Positions 34,360-46,588 of a DNA stretch of 64,000 nucleotides are shown here, one piece after another; position 1 is the first letter of the stretch; each line of letters starts with the position of its first letter. Source of the stretch: Isoetes taiwanensis (Eukaryota; Streptophyta; Lycopodiopsida; Isoetales; Isoetaceae). Under the pieces are notes generated by a model. The model ran no database searches, was not told where the DNA came from, and saw only the letters and a program-made list of their open reading frames with translations. Made by a program: the position numbers and the translations under genes. The stretch covers positions 186,001 to 250,000 of the forward strand of contig JAJEKV010000201.1 in assembly GCA_021234155.1 (NCBI GenBank), in the 5' to 3' direction.

Positions 34360-34665
34360 TGTGGATGAGAACCTATATGTCAGTGGAAGGATTTTTTGTA
34401 ACAGTCAACAGTATGAAACTTCACGATGCCATTATATATGGTAACGAAACTTTCTCATTATACATACATGTTTGGTGTACTCAATATTAGTTATTCCAAT
34501 AACTTATACTACGCTTTCCCACAATTTCTGGATAACAATGTCAGTGAGGTTCAAGGAACACTAGTCAGAGATGGATACCTATATGTGAGCGGCAGAATCT
34601 TTTGCAATGGCGTAGAATTTCATTGCTTGATCCGCGATTCAAACAACCGGGCTTCATTACATTGA
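34360..34665 (+). other. Duplicated short coding-like segment
   Basis: The frame ending at 34665 contains YLYVSGRIFCNGVEFHCL. About 190 bases upstream (34368-34405) the sequence reads ENLYVSGRIFCNS in another frame. The repeated peptide suggests a decayed coding repeat. No family is recognised. Confidence 0.35.
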
Positions 34666-35310
34666 ACATCTTAAGCTTGGCCTCTTGATTTCCCCGTAGG
34701 GATCGGGATGAATTTGTTTACGGGTCGCCAAATGATCTCGAGATCTCTTGAAATTTATTTAATCCTCTGGTATACAATAGAAACGGCTTTCAAAATGAGA
34801 AATTGTAGAAGCAAAAAGGTTTGCCTTTCTGGATTCCACAAGAACGCACAATCCTTAGCAGCGAATTATTACCAGAGTCACAAAGGACCATAACCCATTA
34901 GAAAATAGAGCAGAAATTCCGTGCCATAGCTCCTGCCGATTAACGGTTAATCGCAGGATTAACCGTTAGTAAATCAAATAGCTCCTGATTGGCACTACAT
35001 ATGAAATATTTGAGCAGACAAACTCAAGAACAGCAGCTTCAATCCTTGTATTATGCAAGAAAGATAGATACAACAAATAAAATGTTGCCATGCAGTATCG
35101 GTTGCAGGATCAGATGGCACCCTTTTTTTTCTAAAGTTCTGAAAAATTAGACATGCACTTAAAAAATAGCTACATTTTCAACCACCCAGAAAGAATGCCT
35201 CAACAGGTCCAAAGCTCATACTCTAGTGCTCTATGGTTGCTAACGACTAAAAGGTGGTCTGCTAGCACATCTCTCATATCTGAAAGCACAAAAGTAAAAT
35301 CGTAATGCTG

Positions 35311-35774
35311 TTAACAAAGGACTCCAATGTAGACATGAAAGCATGCTTGGACATTCAAAAATGGGTAACTCATTGAAAGGCTACTCAAGCCTAAAGCTAA
35401 GTTGCTGGAAATCAAAGCACCAAGGGAAAATATCCAAACCATGAGTTCAAGAACAAGGTGCATGACGAATCCTAGCATACCTCCAAGGAAGCTCAAAATG
35501 CCAACTCCAATCCGGTTGCAGATCCGGTTACAGCTGAAGCCCTTTAAAAAACCTAACATCTGCAACAGTTTTGCTCCCGCACATGCTATATCTTAAGCCA
35601 TTATTCTACACAACGGTATGATCTGATACAACAAAATAACACACTCTAATCAAGAAATTTCATACATATATTTCACCTGCTAGTCGAAGATGTAAAAAAC
35701 ATGTACCTAAGAGCTAAGTGCTTCCGTTCTCTAACATCGTCTCCTTTGTGAGCGGTTCTCCAAAGCTTCGACAT
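35311..35774 (-). CDS. Possible small membrane protein gene, two exons
   Basis: On the minus strand an ATG at 35774 opens MSKLWRTAHKGDDVRERKHL, ending at a GT donor (35706). After about 140 bases, an acceptor CAG at about 35560 precedes MLGFLKGFSCNR. That is followed by a very hydrophobic segment (GVGILSFLGGMLGFVMHLVL, then FSLGALISS) ending at a stop near 35311. The exon phases do not join cleanly, so the model may be wrong or the gene broken. Function is unknown. Confidence 0.25.
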
Positions 35775-35938
35775 TCTGGAAGGGAAAGAAAGCGCGGGAT
35801 TAGGTTTACAAATCACCGGAGAGGTAGCCGTAGGAAGAAAAAAAAATCTTTCTGAAAAAGCTTCCTCAAAAATAGCGGTGTTGAGAATTTAATTCTATCA
35901 TTAATGAATGGCGGATATCTTCCTAAAAAAATCTATTT
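35775..35938. other. Short non-coding stretch
   Basis: Nothing recognised other than a possible 5' region of the preceding minus-strand model. Confidence 0.3.
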
Positions 35939-36045
35939 TTAGTGGAAACCCGTCCGGGGTTCTAATATGAAACCCTTCCGGGGTTCAATGGAAATCCGGA
36001 AGGGTTTCCACATAAAACCCCGGAAGGGTTTCCATTAATTTATTT
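35939..36045. repeat. Second fold-back of GGAAACCC..GGGTTTCC units
   Basis: Two forward units ('gaaacccttccgggg') are followed by two inverted units ('ccggaagggtttcca'), the same sequence family as 32098-32680. The block can form a single long hairpin. Confidence 0.8.
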
Positions 36046-38962
36046 AATAACCCCAATCGGGGGGAGATAGTGTGAGCGTTCTGTATAGCTTCATTTTGTA
36101 GAGGTCTCCAGACCTATTATGCATATGTCTGAGAAAAGTGGGCACTAAATTAAATAAATTTATAGACTCCTGGATGGATAGATTTGCATAATAGTGTAGT
36201 GTGGTTGCCTTATCTAACTAGAAGGCCAAATCACGAGAATATCCAAGAAAAACTCTAAACCCATGGGTTCCCTGATCTGGGTTAATTGGGACGTGGGCAG
36301 TGCTAAGAATAAGTTCTGCACCCAGATTTGTGGCTGGTGCAATTTAAACATGCCTCGGATTTCAACTTAGTCCGAGTGGGTTTCAGCCACAATATGAACT
36401 GCATCCTCTGCCCCTGTTCTCTACCAATTTGCTAGAGAGCTCCACCAATCAGAAAGCTTCGCATGAATTTTTTTTGCAAGTTCTGGGTATTGAAGGGAAG
36501 GCTGCAAAAAATCTCCAGAGAAAAGGATTTCGATCAACCTATAATACAATGATGGCAGTTTGCATTGACAATCTGGGAAAATAATGCACAATGCCATCAC
36601 AATGGGGGGAAGTTGTGTTTCTGCAATAGCTAGTTTCTGGAAATTTTTTGAAGCACCGTGGACCCTGCTGCATTGTTATGCGATGCCGTGTTTAGGATTG
36701 CAGAGTAGTCATAGTAATTGAACTAAGATCTTGCATAAACAGGGGATAGAAGCTAAAATTCGGCTTATGAGAAAGCACAGACACAAAAAATGATACACAT
36801 TGTGGCATTTGCATTCAAATCTGGCATGAAACAGGGGGTATTGAAGCTCAAATCTGGCAATAATCAGAGATTTGACATAAAGATTTGTAGATCCATTTGG
36901 AAGCCCATTTTGGATCAAACCTACTAACGTGATCGCTGTTGAGCTGTTTAATCCCTTGCTTCCGATGCTCACAGAGCCGGTTTTTCATAATCCACGCAAA
37001 TTCAAGCCTATTTACAGGCTTTATAAAATCGGCAGATGCTTTTGGGCTCCTTGCAACAATAAATTTATGGTCTTGAAAATCTAAATCTTTGTTGGGCTAT
37101 CTAATCCCTTCATTCTGATCCCTGCAGAGCGTTTTTTCATAATTTAAGTCAGATTGAAGCCTATTTACAGGCTTTGTAGAAGCTCTGTAGAATCGGCAGA
37201 TGCTTTTTATCATGTGGTCAAACTGTTCTGTGTCTAATTTCCTCCCTGTTTCAATTAATAAGCGAGCCTATTGGGGTGAATTAAGTATCGGAAAAGCTGG
37301 AAGGTAGAATTCATTTCGAATTTTCCTCTAGGTTACTTATTGCACTATGACTCGAGGTGACGGATTTGAGGAGCCATCAGCATATCCGGACCGGTCTGCA
37401 TCAAATTTGAACAGACTAATCCTCCTCGATACCTAGGAGGCCGAATTGCTAAACGAGTCTTCGTTTTCATGCTCACCATGTTTTCCGGTGAAGACTGAGG
37501 AACGAAATGCACATCCAAAAATCCCTGTAGGTAGCCTACCCAGGAAAAAGAACCTGAAAAAGTGGATAGGTGTCGTTTGAATAAGAGAGCACAAAAGAAT
37601 CGAATCTTCGGAGAAATAATTATATATGTGTTTGACAATTGTTCTCTACTGTGATAGGTGAATTGGTTCTTATAGCGTTATTGCGCTTTGCTGGTTGGTT
37701 TCCTTCCTCAAAAACATTTGCTTGAGGCATTGGCAAATATGGTCCTAGCTCAACAACAACATCAAATTATATTATGCAAATAATGAAAAGAGTCTTATGT
37801 GCATAGCATCCTATACAGGGTGTGAGCCTCTAAAACCAATGCCTGGCATTATAAGACCACATCTCTTGCATATGAGATGTGAATTTGTAAATAAAGAATG
37901 AGATTTTTGTTATATTTGTGCTTCCACATCCCAAATATAGGTCACATATAGACACATTGTATGCCCTTATGGTGGCAAGGATCCCAAGTAGCATCCTCCT
38001 ACAGAACATCCCACACACATGTATGTACACCCTTGTTCTAAGTCATTGGCTTTCCTAAAAAAATTTCCATGCAATATTTGGATTTGTTCAAGGGCCATTC
38101 ATGTTTTAGTTGCATTCATGTTTGGGTTTGTTTTGATGTGGCATATTCATGAGAATATACCGCGTTCCAATGATTCCAAGTGAGAAATTAATGAGCAATC
38201 ACATGTTATGCAATGTAAGGAAGAGGTAATTTTCACCGCCCACTGGCTCACCTGGCGACCGCCAGGAAAACTGGGATACAAACACTGAGACTTTCAAAAA
38301 AAAGAAAGTAAAATACGCATCTAAAAGCAAAAAACACAAATAGACTCATTTGTCTCCTAATAGAAAGACTTTACTTTTCTGTCCATCTTGAAGTGCTCTA
38401 GTTTTTTAAGTTGACCAGTGCCTATCAACTCCAGTACTTTCTCTAGCATTGTAACTTCCAATTTCCTCTATTTGATGAAGCTCCTCAATAGATTCAAGTT
38501 TGAAGTCTAACCTTTGTATCTTGTTTATATCCTGCAGGACAACCAGTGTAAACTTCAACAAGCAACCACAAAATGCAAGATTCACAATACCAAGTGCGCC
38601 ATCTGGAACTCACCCTGGCAATTATTATCTAGTGTCTATTCATAAACATAAGATTGATCCACTAATTAGTGTTTTCCCTACCAAACATAACGCGTGAAGA
38701 GTATCTCTCGACCACTATAATAATTCATTTTCTTTAGGTGTTATAACTCAACAAAAGAATATAAGCAAAATACCCAATAATTGCAAGGACCAATTCAATA
38801 AACAAGATCCATGCTATTAGTTAGACACACTTGTTAAATTCACAACAAAATCTCAGTCCTTTAATGGGAAAAAGCATCAACAATTCTAGCGCGTATAGGG
38901 GTACATAACTGCAGGCACTCTTGCTTTCATGGTGATTTCCATTTGCTTGAATTTCATTATTA
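36046..38962. other. Intergenic, one diverged duplication, no gene recognised
   Basis: The block 'cctatttacaggcttt..aaaatcggcagatgctttt' at about 36960-37045 is repeated with changes at 37105-37210. No frame on either strand resembles a known protein. Confidence 0.45.
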
Positions 38963-40914
38963 CTAGGAATAGTGTCCAGCGTTGCTGGGCATAAGTTGAG
39001 AGCCTATAAATACTTTGGGTTGCAATGAGAAAAGCCCTATCCCAAAGCCCTTTCCCTTTTGCTCTATCCTGCATTTCACTTTTTCTTATTTTCTCTACAC
39101 TTTTATTTTTTCCTTTTTTTTTCACGTTTCCTTATTTACCCATCCCTTTCCTTCCTTCCCCCCTTCCATTTTCCTGATAACCCTTTTCCCTTCCCTTTTG
39201 CTCCGTTTTTCACATTTTTCCTCTTCTCTTTTTGCTTTGTCCTTTGACCTTTTCCCCTTCCCTTGCCCATTTTTCATGCCTTCTCTTTTCCCCACCGTTT
39301 TTCTATGCCTTCCCCTTTCCTCAACCTTTTACTCTTTTGTTTTTTTCCATGTTTGTTTTCCCTTCTCTTTTCTTCCTTTTGCCACCCTTTCCCTCTCCCT
39401 TTTTTTGTGTGCCCTTTTCCCTTTCTTTTTTCTTTTGTCATATTCTATTCTATTCTATTCTATTCTATTCTTCCATTTCCCATGCCCTTTTCACCTTCCA
39501 TTTTTCCATCTCCTCACCATTTCCCTCTTTCCCTTTTCTATGTTCCCTTTTTCTCTTCCCTTTTCCCATTTTCCTCTTTTCTTTTTTCCCGTGCCTTCTC
39601 CCCCTTTTCCCTTTTTCCCTTCTTTTTTCTTTTCCATTTCCCTTTTTCCATGCCTTTTTTTCCCACCCTTTTCCTCTTTATATTTTTCTCGTGATCCCTT
39701 TTCCTTCTTTTCTGACATTTCCCTCTTCCCTTTTTTTTGTGCAATTTTTCCTTCTTTCCACCCTTCCTTTTTCTTTTTCCATGTCTTTTTCCCCTTTCCC
39801 TCCCCTCCACTGCTCCCTTGCTTCCCTTTCCCCTTTTTCTCCTTCCCTTTTCCTGATGGATTTTCTCTTTGTGTTTTCCTCCTTTGCCGATCCATTCCCC
39901 GTGCACTTTTTTTCTTCCTTTCTGTTTCCTTTTCCACCTTTTGCACATTTGTCTTATTCTCTTATTTTTCTATACCCATTTTCCTCTTTTTCTCACCCTT
40001 TCTCTCTTCCTCTTTTCTTTTCCTTTTTTTTTCGCTTCTTTTTTTCTCTTTCTTCACCATTTTCCTCTTCCCCTTTCTCTCATGCCTTTTCCCCTTCCCT
40101 TTTCTCATTTCACTCTTTCCCTTTTTCTTGTGCCCTTTTTCCAGGTTCCCTTTCCCCTTTTTCTTTCTTCTCATTTTTTCTTTTTCTATGCCCTTTTTCC
40201 CTTCCCTTCTTCCCATTCTTTTCTTGTTCCCCCTTGTCCCTTCCCTTTTCCTCATTTTCCTAACCTTTCACTCTTCCCTTTTTCTCGATGCGCTTTTTCC
40301 CTTCCCTTTCTCTCTCTTTTTCTTTTTCCTTTTCCTATGCCATTTTCCCCTTCCTTTTTCCTCTTTCCTCAACGCTTCTCTTTTTCTCCCTTTTCCCACG
40401 CTCTTTTTCCCCTCCCTTTTCCCATGTTTTTTTTCTCCTCCCTTTTTCCATGCTTTTTTCCTCCTTCCTTTTCCCCTTTCTTTCTCCTTCCTTTTCTCAT
40501 TTCTTCAACCTTTCCCTCTTCCTTTTTTTTCGGTACCCGTTTCCCTTTTTTTTTCCACTTTACCTCTTCCCTTTTCCCTCGTGCCCTTTTCCCAGGTTCC
40601 TTTTTCCCTCCCTTTTTTTTTCATCTTTCCCTTTTCCTTTTTCCATGTCTTTTTCTCTTCTCTTATCCTCATCCTTTTCCTGTTTCCCTTTTCCCCATGC
40701 CTTTTTGCCCTTCACATTCTCTCTTTCCACTTTCCTTTTCATTTTCCCCCCTTTTCCTTTACCCATTCGCCTTAAGAGATTAAAGCATGACCAATCACGG
40801 TAGAGGTAAGTCGAGCAATAAATCTCGGCCTTCAAATGCACCAAGATGATCTCGACCATTCAAATTAGGGCTTGATCCAATCCAAGACTTACGGTATAAC
40901 ATTATAATGTAAGA
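38963..40914 (-). mobile_element. Polypyrimidine Helitron A
   Basis: On the minus strand it starts TCTTACATTATAATGTTATA at 40914 and ends with the hairpin GCCCAGCAACGCTGGAC (38974-38990), a spacer and CTAG|T at 38963. The left flank is A (38962). Its 5' end abuts the CTAG of Helitron B, so B appears to have inserted at A's own A|T junction. Nearly all of the interior is a polypyrimidine tract; the 5' 130 bases match those of Helitrons B and C. Confidence 0.7.
39050..40765. repeat. Polypyrimidine tract, about 1.7 kb
   Basis: The plus strand is almost wholly C and T, in units such as CCCTTTTCC and TTCCCTTTTT, broken by occasional ATGCC or GTGCC. A (TATTC)n microsatellite occurs at about 39442-39472. 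The long Phe/Ser/Pro-rich frames across it are a by-product of the composition. Mirror-like purine/pyrimidine tracts of this kind can form triplex DNA. Confidence 0.95.
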
Positions 40915-41019
40915 CTAGAAATGGAGCCAGGCCTTTGTGGGCATAGCTAGGAACTATAAATGACTCACTGGAGTAAATTGTTAGATGAATTCACGTTCTT
41001 AAAATCACACAATTACATT

Positions 41020-42130
41020 TCCACCTCCCCTTCCTTTCCTTTTCCTTTTCCTTTTCCTTTTACGCTTCGATGCCCTTTTTTTTTCCCTCCTTTCCCTTTT
41101 TTGATTTTTTTTATTTACCTTTTTTCTTTTTCCACTCTTCCATTTCTACCATCTTCCTTTTCCCTTTTTTGTTTTCCCCTTCCATTTTTATTTTTTTGAT
41201 TTCGCAATCCATTTTCTCCCATTTCTGGTTGCCCTTTCCTTTTTCCTTTTTCACCCTTTCTCCACCCCTTTTCCTTTTTCCTTTTTTGCTTCCTTTTCCA
41301 TTTTTCTATTCCCTCCTTTTCCCTTTTTTCTTTTTTCTATTTTTCTCTTCTTTTTTGTTCTCCCCTCCACTTCCTATTTTCCTATTTTACCTTTATTTTT
41401 CCCTCATTCCCTTTCTTCTCCTCCCCATTCCACTTCCCCTTTTTCTTTTATCTTTTATCCTTTTCTTTTTCTCCGCTCCCCTCTCCTCTCCTTCCCTCCC
41501 CTTCGCTTCGCTTCCCTTTTCCCTTTCCCTTTCGCTTCCAATGGTCTTTTTCCCTTCCCTTTTCCTCCTTTTCCAGCCTTTTCTCTCTTCTACTTTTTCC
41601 TGTACAATTCTCCCTTCCATCTCCACCTCCCTTTTCGTTTTCCTATTCTCTTCCCTTTTCCCATATCCTTTTCTCCAGTTTTTTCTTCTCTTTTTCCCAG
41701 TGCCTTTTTTGCCCTTCCCTTTATTTTCGTGCTTTTTTTCCTTTTTTTTCCTCCTTCTTTGTTCTTTTTCCTTTCCTTTCATTTCATACCTTCCCTTTTT
41801 CCCTTTCCTCACACTTTCCCTCTTTCTTTTTTTTCCCTTCACTTTTTCCCCGTTCTTCTAGTTTTTTCTATGCCCTTTTTCCTTCCCTTCCCCGATTCCC
41901 CCTCTCTTTTTCTTTTCCCTTTTCCTTTCTCTTCTGCCCTCCCTTTTTCTCTTTCCCTTTTCCCGTGTCCTTTTTCCCTTCCCTTTCGCCTTTCCCCACA
42001 TTTTTCCTCTTCCCCCTCCCAGTGTCCCTTTTCACTCCCTCCCCCTCCCCCTTTCCCTTTTCTTTTCCCTTTTCCCTTCCCTTCTCTCTACCCTTTTCCT
42101 CTTCCCCTTTTTCCCGTACCTTTTACTCCT
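41020..42130. repeat. Polypyrimidine tract, about 1.1 kb
   Basis: Plus-strand C/T tract of the same type as 39050-40765, within Helitron B. It is repeated at 47945-49060. Confidence 0.95.
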
Positions 42131-42139
42131 GTCCTCACC

Positions 42140-43530
42140 AGATTGCGGCAACTAGAGGTTCCTGTGGATATGCAAAATCACGATATCACGAGGTTATGCG
42201 AGAGTTATGCAGGCCGGTCACGGATGGCCAGACAACCATTCACTAGCGATGTTGGGGTCCGCCCGGGGATGTCCTCTTTTCCCAACATTGTTTGGTGCGT
42301 ACATTGACCAGGTTGGAACAACGGCTCATGGACAATGGGGTGGCGGGACCCAACTTTTGCATCGAGTCATCGGACAACTCATCTATGCGGGCGATGTTGA
42401 CCTCTTAGCTCACACTCCGGAGGATATGCGGTCTCACTTAGATGCTCACGGATACATTACCCGCAGACCCGCGGACATGAGCGTCAATCGGCCAAGACCA
42501 AGGTGGTCCTAATCTCATCCTCGCGCCATCCAAGGCCCCCTTCATTCACTTATCGAGGGCAACAAGTGGAGGTGACACCCACCTACATGTATGCGGGGAG
42601 TGGAGTTTCCTTCTACACTATCTTTGGGACACTTCCATAAGATTGCGTGTAGCGGCGTGGTACGGAAAGCACTCTATGCAATGCGAACAATAACCCGCAG
42701 GCGAGAACTATATGATTGGGGGCATCGGGCCTTTTATCTGTTCGGGGGTATTGGTAGAGCCCGCGTTCTTTTTTGTGCGGAGTTGAAGTCCGGGGCCCGG
42801 TGTGTCCCTTGCTACTTGGGCGACTTGGAGCAGTCTGTAGAAGGCCTTCTTAGCCGCGGGCTTTTCGAGTGAAATCCGCGGTCCCATATCAAATTTTGTT
42901 GCGGGGAGGCGGGTTTCACCGCCACCGCCGATGGCCCTTGATGTACACATCGTCTATTTCGAGAAGGTGGTGAATATGGATGATGATCGTCTACCGCTTG
43001 GCTTATCACGGTGGCAATGGGACCACAACGACTCAAGAATTGTTGGAAGGATAAAAGTCACGGTGGCTAACTAGATGGAATGTCGAGGAGCACATGTGCA
43101 TCCGGTAGAAAGCGAGGCGGTCGTGGCGTGCACTGAGATGTTACCTTGATGCTTGTTTCTCCAGCAAGCTTTGGGATTCGGGCTCGGAGCAAGTCAAAAC
43201 AGCACACATTACAAGCGACACATAAATCCGGGCATATCGCCTCCATTCGCCCGCGAGTGCCCACCATCTGGATTGAGGCAATTCGATGGATTGGGGAGCC
43301 GCGTCGGGGATAGGGTTTGTTAGTCTTTGGGAGCCGTGAGGGATGAGTGTCACACTTTCGAGCTGCCCAAAGATATGATCGATTCGGACACGCTATGCTC
43401 GAGTTGATTAGACACGATGAGCCGCTACACATGATGATCTTTGGGCACGACTTGGTCGCCCACTTTCGGATCATACATTCGGGAAGTCTTGGACTTGAGG
43501 GGCTCGGATATGCCCCTCCAACCATTTAAT
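42140..43530 (+). pseudogene. LINE-type reverse transcriptase remnant, copy 1
   Basis: Pieces in shifting frames read as the second half of a non-LTR reverse transcriptase. They are GCPLFPTLFGAYIDQ; a damaged YADD site followed by DVDLLAHTPEDMRSHLDA; a VEFPSTLSLGHFHK block; and a C-terminal 'CHTFRAAQRYDRFGHAM..HDEPLHM' block with ..LVAHF. It is a different family from the L1 at 17-20 kb (GVRQGCPLFPTLFGAYID type). It sits in Helitron B on the opposite strand. Many frameshifts fall at CAG/CTG sites and may be sequencing errors. Confidence 0.75.
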
Positions 43531-43990
43531 TGATGTCAGTAGTCTTATTGCTGCCACGGTGTTTCCCTCGAAAACCCTTCGGGGCGGGGGTTTTTTAATC
43601 CGGGCAGTAATGTGACTGCTGCGCTTTTTGTATTGGGTCCCATAGGCCGATTGGTCTCCGTGGACGATAAAAACAATTCTATTCTATTCTATTCTTTTCG
43701 TAGTGTCCTTTTTCCGTTCCTTTTCTCCCTTTCTTTTCTTTTCCCTTTTTCTGTGCTCTTTTTCCTTTTATTTTCCCTTTTCCTTCTTTCCTTTTTACCC
43801 GTGCCTTTTTTCCTTTCACTTTGCCCTTTTCTCCTCCCATTTCCTTTTTCCTTTCCCTTTTCAAGGCATGGCCAATCACAGTGGTAGGAAGTCGTGCGAT
43901 AAATCTTATCTTTCGGATGTAATTAGATGATCTCGACCGTATAAATTAGGGTTTGATTCATGACATACGCTAAAACTTTATAATATAAGA

Positions 43991-44465
43991 TGTATAGGGT
44001 AGATTGCAGTTTGGATTTGGGGGAATCCAGCAAATGCCATTTTGATCCATTTATTATGAGCAAGAACTCTCGAAGATGGAAAAAAGATTCGTAGAGTGTT
44101 ATAAAGCCATTTTTATTGACAATGAATTGGCTCCTAGAACAAAATCGAGAAAAAATAAAGATGGAAAAGAAACCCTCAAAAGATTATTGAACCTGAATAT
44201 AGAACCATAGGATCTTTTATCAATGTCATGGAATCTTTTATCAAATTCAAAACATAATGATCAACTACTGCTAAGTTTTGGAATAAATAACCAGGATGCA
44301 ATTTCAACTTCCAAAATATCTTGCTTAGCCGAAAAAATTGCCATCAAATGAAATAGGCAATCTTTTATGAAGCAACTAAAAAGCAGAAAAAGAACATCGC
44401 ATAACCCAAACAGCAAAAAATTGAAGGAGGCACATTTCGATAGGTAAGAGTTCGCCAGTCATCAC
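43991..44465. other. Flank of Helitron B inside the duplication, no gene recognised
   Basis: AT-rich; near-identical to 50906-51385. A short direct repeat 'atcttttatcaa' occurs near 44211 and 44232. Confidence 0.4.
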
Positions 44466-45240
44466 CTAACACATCTTCGTATATGTGGCATAGTTATGAT
44501 AAAGGACGTCGGGGAGACTCTTCAAAGTCATGGTGCGCCTCGGTGTCAGCATCATCGTATTGTGGTCTCTCCCACCATTTGATTGAAGACAGAGCTTCTT
44601 ATTCAAATTCACCTTTACCATTACCTCATCTTGTTTATTGTGCCTTTTAGCCAAATCTGGCTAGTTATTGGATATTTTCTATCTTATGTTACGTCCTCTG
44701 GCAATTCTTTGCTAGTTCTTGAATCAGTTCCTACTATGGTAGCATTTCTTATGCTATGTTACGACATTTCTATCTTTGAAGTCAAGTAGTGCATACTTGG
44801 TACATGGCAAGATACATCCATCTTTTAAGCAATCTTCTAACCAATCGTAGAATATAATAGACTGGAATAGATAATAAAAAAGCATAATCTCCAAACATCG
44901 AAGGAATGTTATCTTCAAGTTCATATCTACGAAAAATAAAGCTCATAAGCCAATGGTTAGTAAAGAATGATGCAATACGCAAACACACATATAATTGCCA
45001 ATTACAATATACGAATGCTTAACTAGAGTACTTCTATTTGTGAAAGATTTCATGCACCAAAAGGAATTCTGATATACCGGTGCTCTGGAATGCTTTAACT
45101 TGGAAAGGTCTATAGCCTTTTCCAAAATTCTTTATTGATTGCAAGAATATGAGTCCCGCCATCATCCTTAAATTCTTCCATTAATATTATCATGTAACCA
45201 CCAAGGCTAGTAACTTCGGGACTTCCAAATGTCACGCAAA
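44466..45240 (-). pseudogene. BRCT-like exons, copy 1
   Basis: Read with its better copy at 51386-52160. The minus strand has VTSLGGYMIILMEEF and GGTHILAINKEFLEKAIDLS (about 45060-45240), then WLEDCLKDGCILP... (about 44780-44870), then an acidic exon. LGG, THILA and W.EDCL..G are the landmarks of BRCT domains. The parent protein is not identified. In this copy several CTG/CAG positions are altered. Confidence 0.35.
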
Positions 45241-45245
45241 CTAGG

Positions 45246-45262
45246 CATCCCCCCCCCCCCCC
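45246..45262. repeat. Poly-C run
   Basis: About 14 consecutive C; the duplicate at 52171 has about 12. Such runs on one strand can form i-motif/G-quadruplex structures and often vary in length. Confidence 0.9.
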
Positions 45263-45706
45263 ACCCATCCACAAGAAGGCATGTATATCACCAAATAATC
45301 CTATCTTTTGAATCTGTCGATTATTAGTTTCAAGCTCTATATCAGATCACGAGGGCGTTTTTTACTGCTTGCAAGATTTCCCTTGAGAATATATAGGTAG
45401 GTTTAAAAGGCAATCCTTAACCTTTTGTATCCATTCTCTACAAATTTTGATAAGTTCTTTTCTTCTTACGCTAGAATTCTAATCCCATCAGATCAGCACA
45501 ATGCTCCTCATTAATACGATCTGGATTACAAGGCATGTTTCCTTTTTCATGCCCATCTCCTAATACAACAAACAATTCATCTTACACGATTCACGCTTCA
45601 CCCGGCACCCAAACTTTCCACATCTAATATTTTTTACAATTTAAAAAGTAGAGTTAGAATTATGAACCTTCATTTGTCGAATAATAAATTCAAATTAATG
45701 CCGATG

Positions 45707-45780
45707 GTCCTATTGGGGCTCGAACCCGCGACTTTTCGGTTCATAAGACCGATGCTCTATCCAAGCCGAGCTACAAGATC
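45707..45780 (-). tRNA. tRNA-like unit (UAU anticodon loop), copy 1
   Basis: Minus-strand cloverleaf-like sequence with T-arm GGGTTCGAGCCCC (B box) and anticodon stem-loop TCGGT-CTTATGA-ACCGA, giving UAU in the anticodon place. The D-arm reads CTCGGCTTGG here but CTCAGTTGG in the duplicate, so this copy probably has a base-calling error. Two further degenerate units follow at 45824-45895 and 45944-45987 (3' half only). Confidence 0.5.
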
Positions 45781-45823
45781 TTGACTAACTTATTAATGAT
45801 GCATTCTGATTTGAATTGATGCA

Positions 45824-45987
45824 TATTCTAGTGGAGCTCAAACCTAGATCCTTCGACTTATAAGAACGATGCTCTAACCAATTGGGTTAGTCACATTTCA
45901 AGGACACTAATATGTTGCATTACATATTTGACTTGATGCCTATGGTCCTAGTGGGGCTCGAACCCATGCCCTTCGGCTCATAAGATC
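45824..45987 (-). pseudogene. Two degenerate tRNA-like units, copy 1
   Basis: The unit at 45824-45895 keeps the D-arm and the anticodon arm (TCGTT-CTTATAA-GTCGA), but its T-arm and acceptor stem are decayed. The unit at 45944-45987 keeps a perfect B box (GGTTCGAGCCCC) but stops within the anticodon loop. Spacing between units is about 115-120 bases. Confidence 0.6.
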
Positions 45988-46588
45988 AAAGAGGATTATA
46001 GTACCAACGTGTGCACGTCACACTGACCCCAATTTTTGGTCCACATTTGTTTTTTAGTTATGCGGAAGTGTTGTTTTATGCCAAAACAACACCAAAATGG
46101 CCCCCCAAAGTCCATGTGGCCCGTTTATCCGGATTTGCACAAAGAGACAGTGGTTTTTTGGCAAAAATTTTCCACGGTGGTCTTTTGGCAGAAAAATCCA
46201 CGCGTAGGAAAAATTGACATAGTTTTTGTGATTTTTTGTCAACGTGTCCTTTTTTTTCACTGTTGTTTTTATCAGTTTTTTCTACGTGTGGTTCTTTTTT
46301 TGTCACTGTTGTTTTTTTGAGAAGTCATGCGTTATTTTTTTTAAAAGTACATGCATAGATTTACGTATTACTACACATGAAGAAGTAAAAAAGACAGATC
46401 TTTTTTTCTTTTTCTATACGTTTTGTTTTTTTTTCTCTACTTGTAGTTTTTAAAAGTTGTCATTGTTTTCTTAGAGAAAGATACATAGTTTTTAAAGAAA
46501 TCCACATGTAGCATCTAAAAATAATTGCTATTTTTAAACATTGTTTTCCTCAATATTATATGTAGCTATTAAAAAGTAGACACGTTAC

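Larger units (their letters stand above)
40915..43990 (-). mobile_element. Polypyrimidine Helitron B with RT cargo
   Basis: On the minus strand it starts A|TCTTATATTATAAAGTTTTA at 43990 (right flank T at 43991) and ends CTAG at 40915, directly against the TC of Helitron A. The hairpin in this copy is spoiled (CCAGGCCTTTGTGGGC), but the duplicate at 47853 reads GCCCAGCGTTGCTGGGC. Interior: polypyrimidine tract 41020-42130, reverse transcriptase remnant 42140-43530 on the plus strand, then a second short polypyrimidine tract 43680-43862 starting with (TATTC)n. Confidence 0.7.
39745..46588 (+). repeat. Tandem duplication, copy 1 (6.84 kb)
   Basis: This segment is repeated directly as 46589-53512. 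The junction shows TTTTT shared by both ends (39745-39749, 46589-46593 and 53508-53512), i.e. short microhomology within a T/pyrimidine context. Each copy holds part of Helitron A, all of Helitron B, BRCT-like exons, a poly-C run and the tRNA-like trio. Confidence 0.95.

Noticed and set aside
39015-40775. 586-codon open frame rich in Phe, Ser and Pro
   Set aside because: It crosses a polypyrimidine tract in which stop codons are rare by composition; other frames and the duplicate are equally open, and no domain or codon bias is present.
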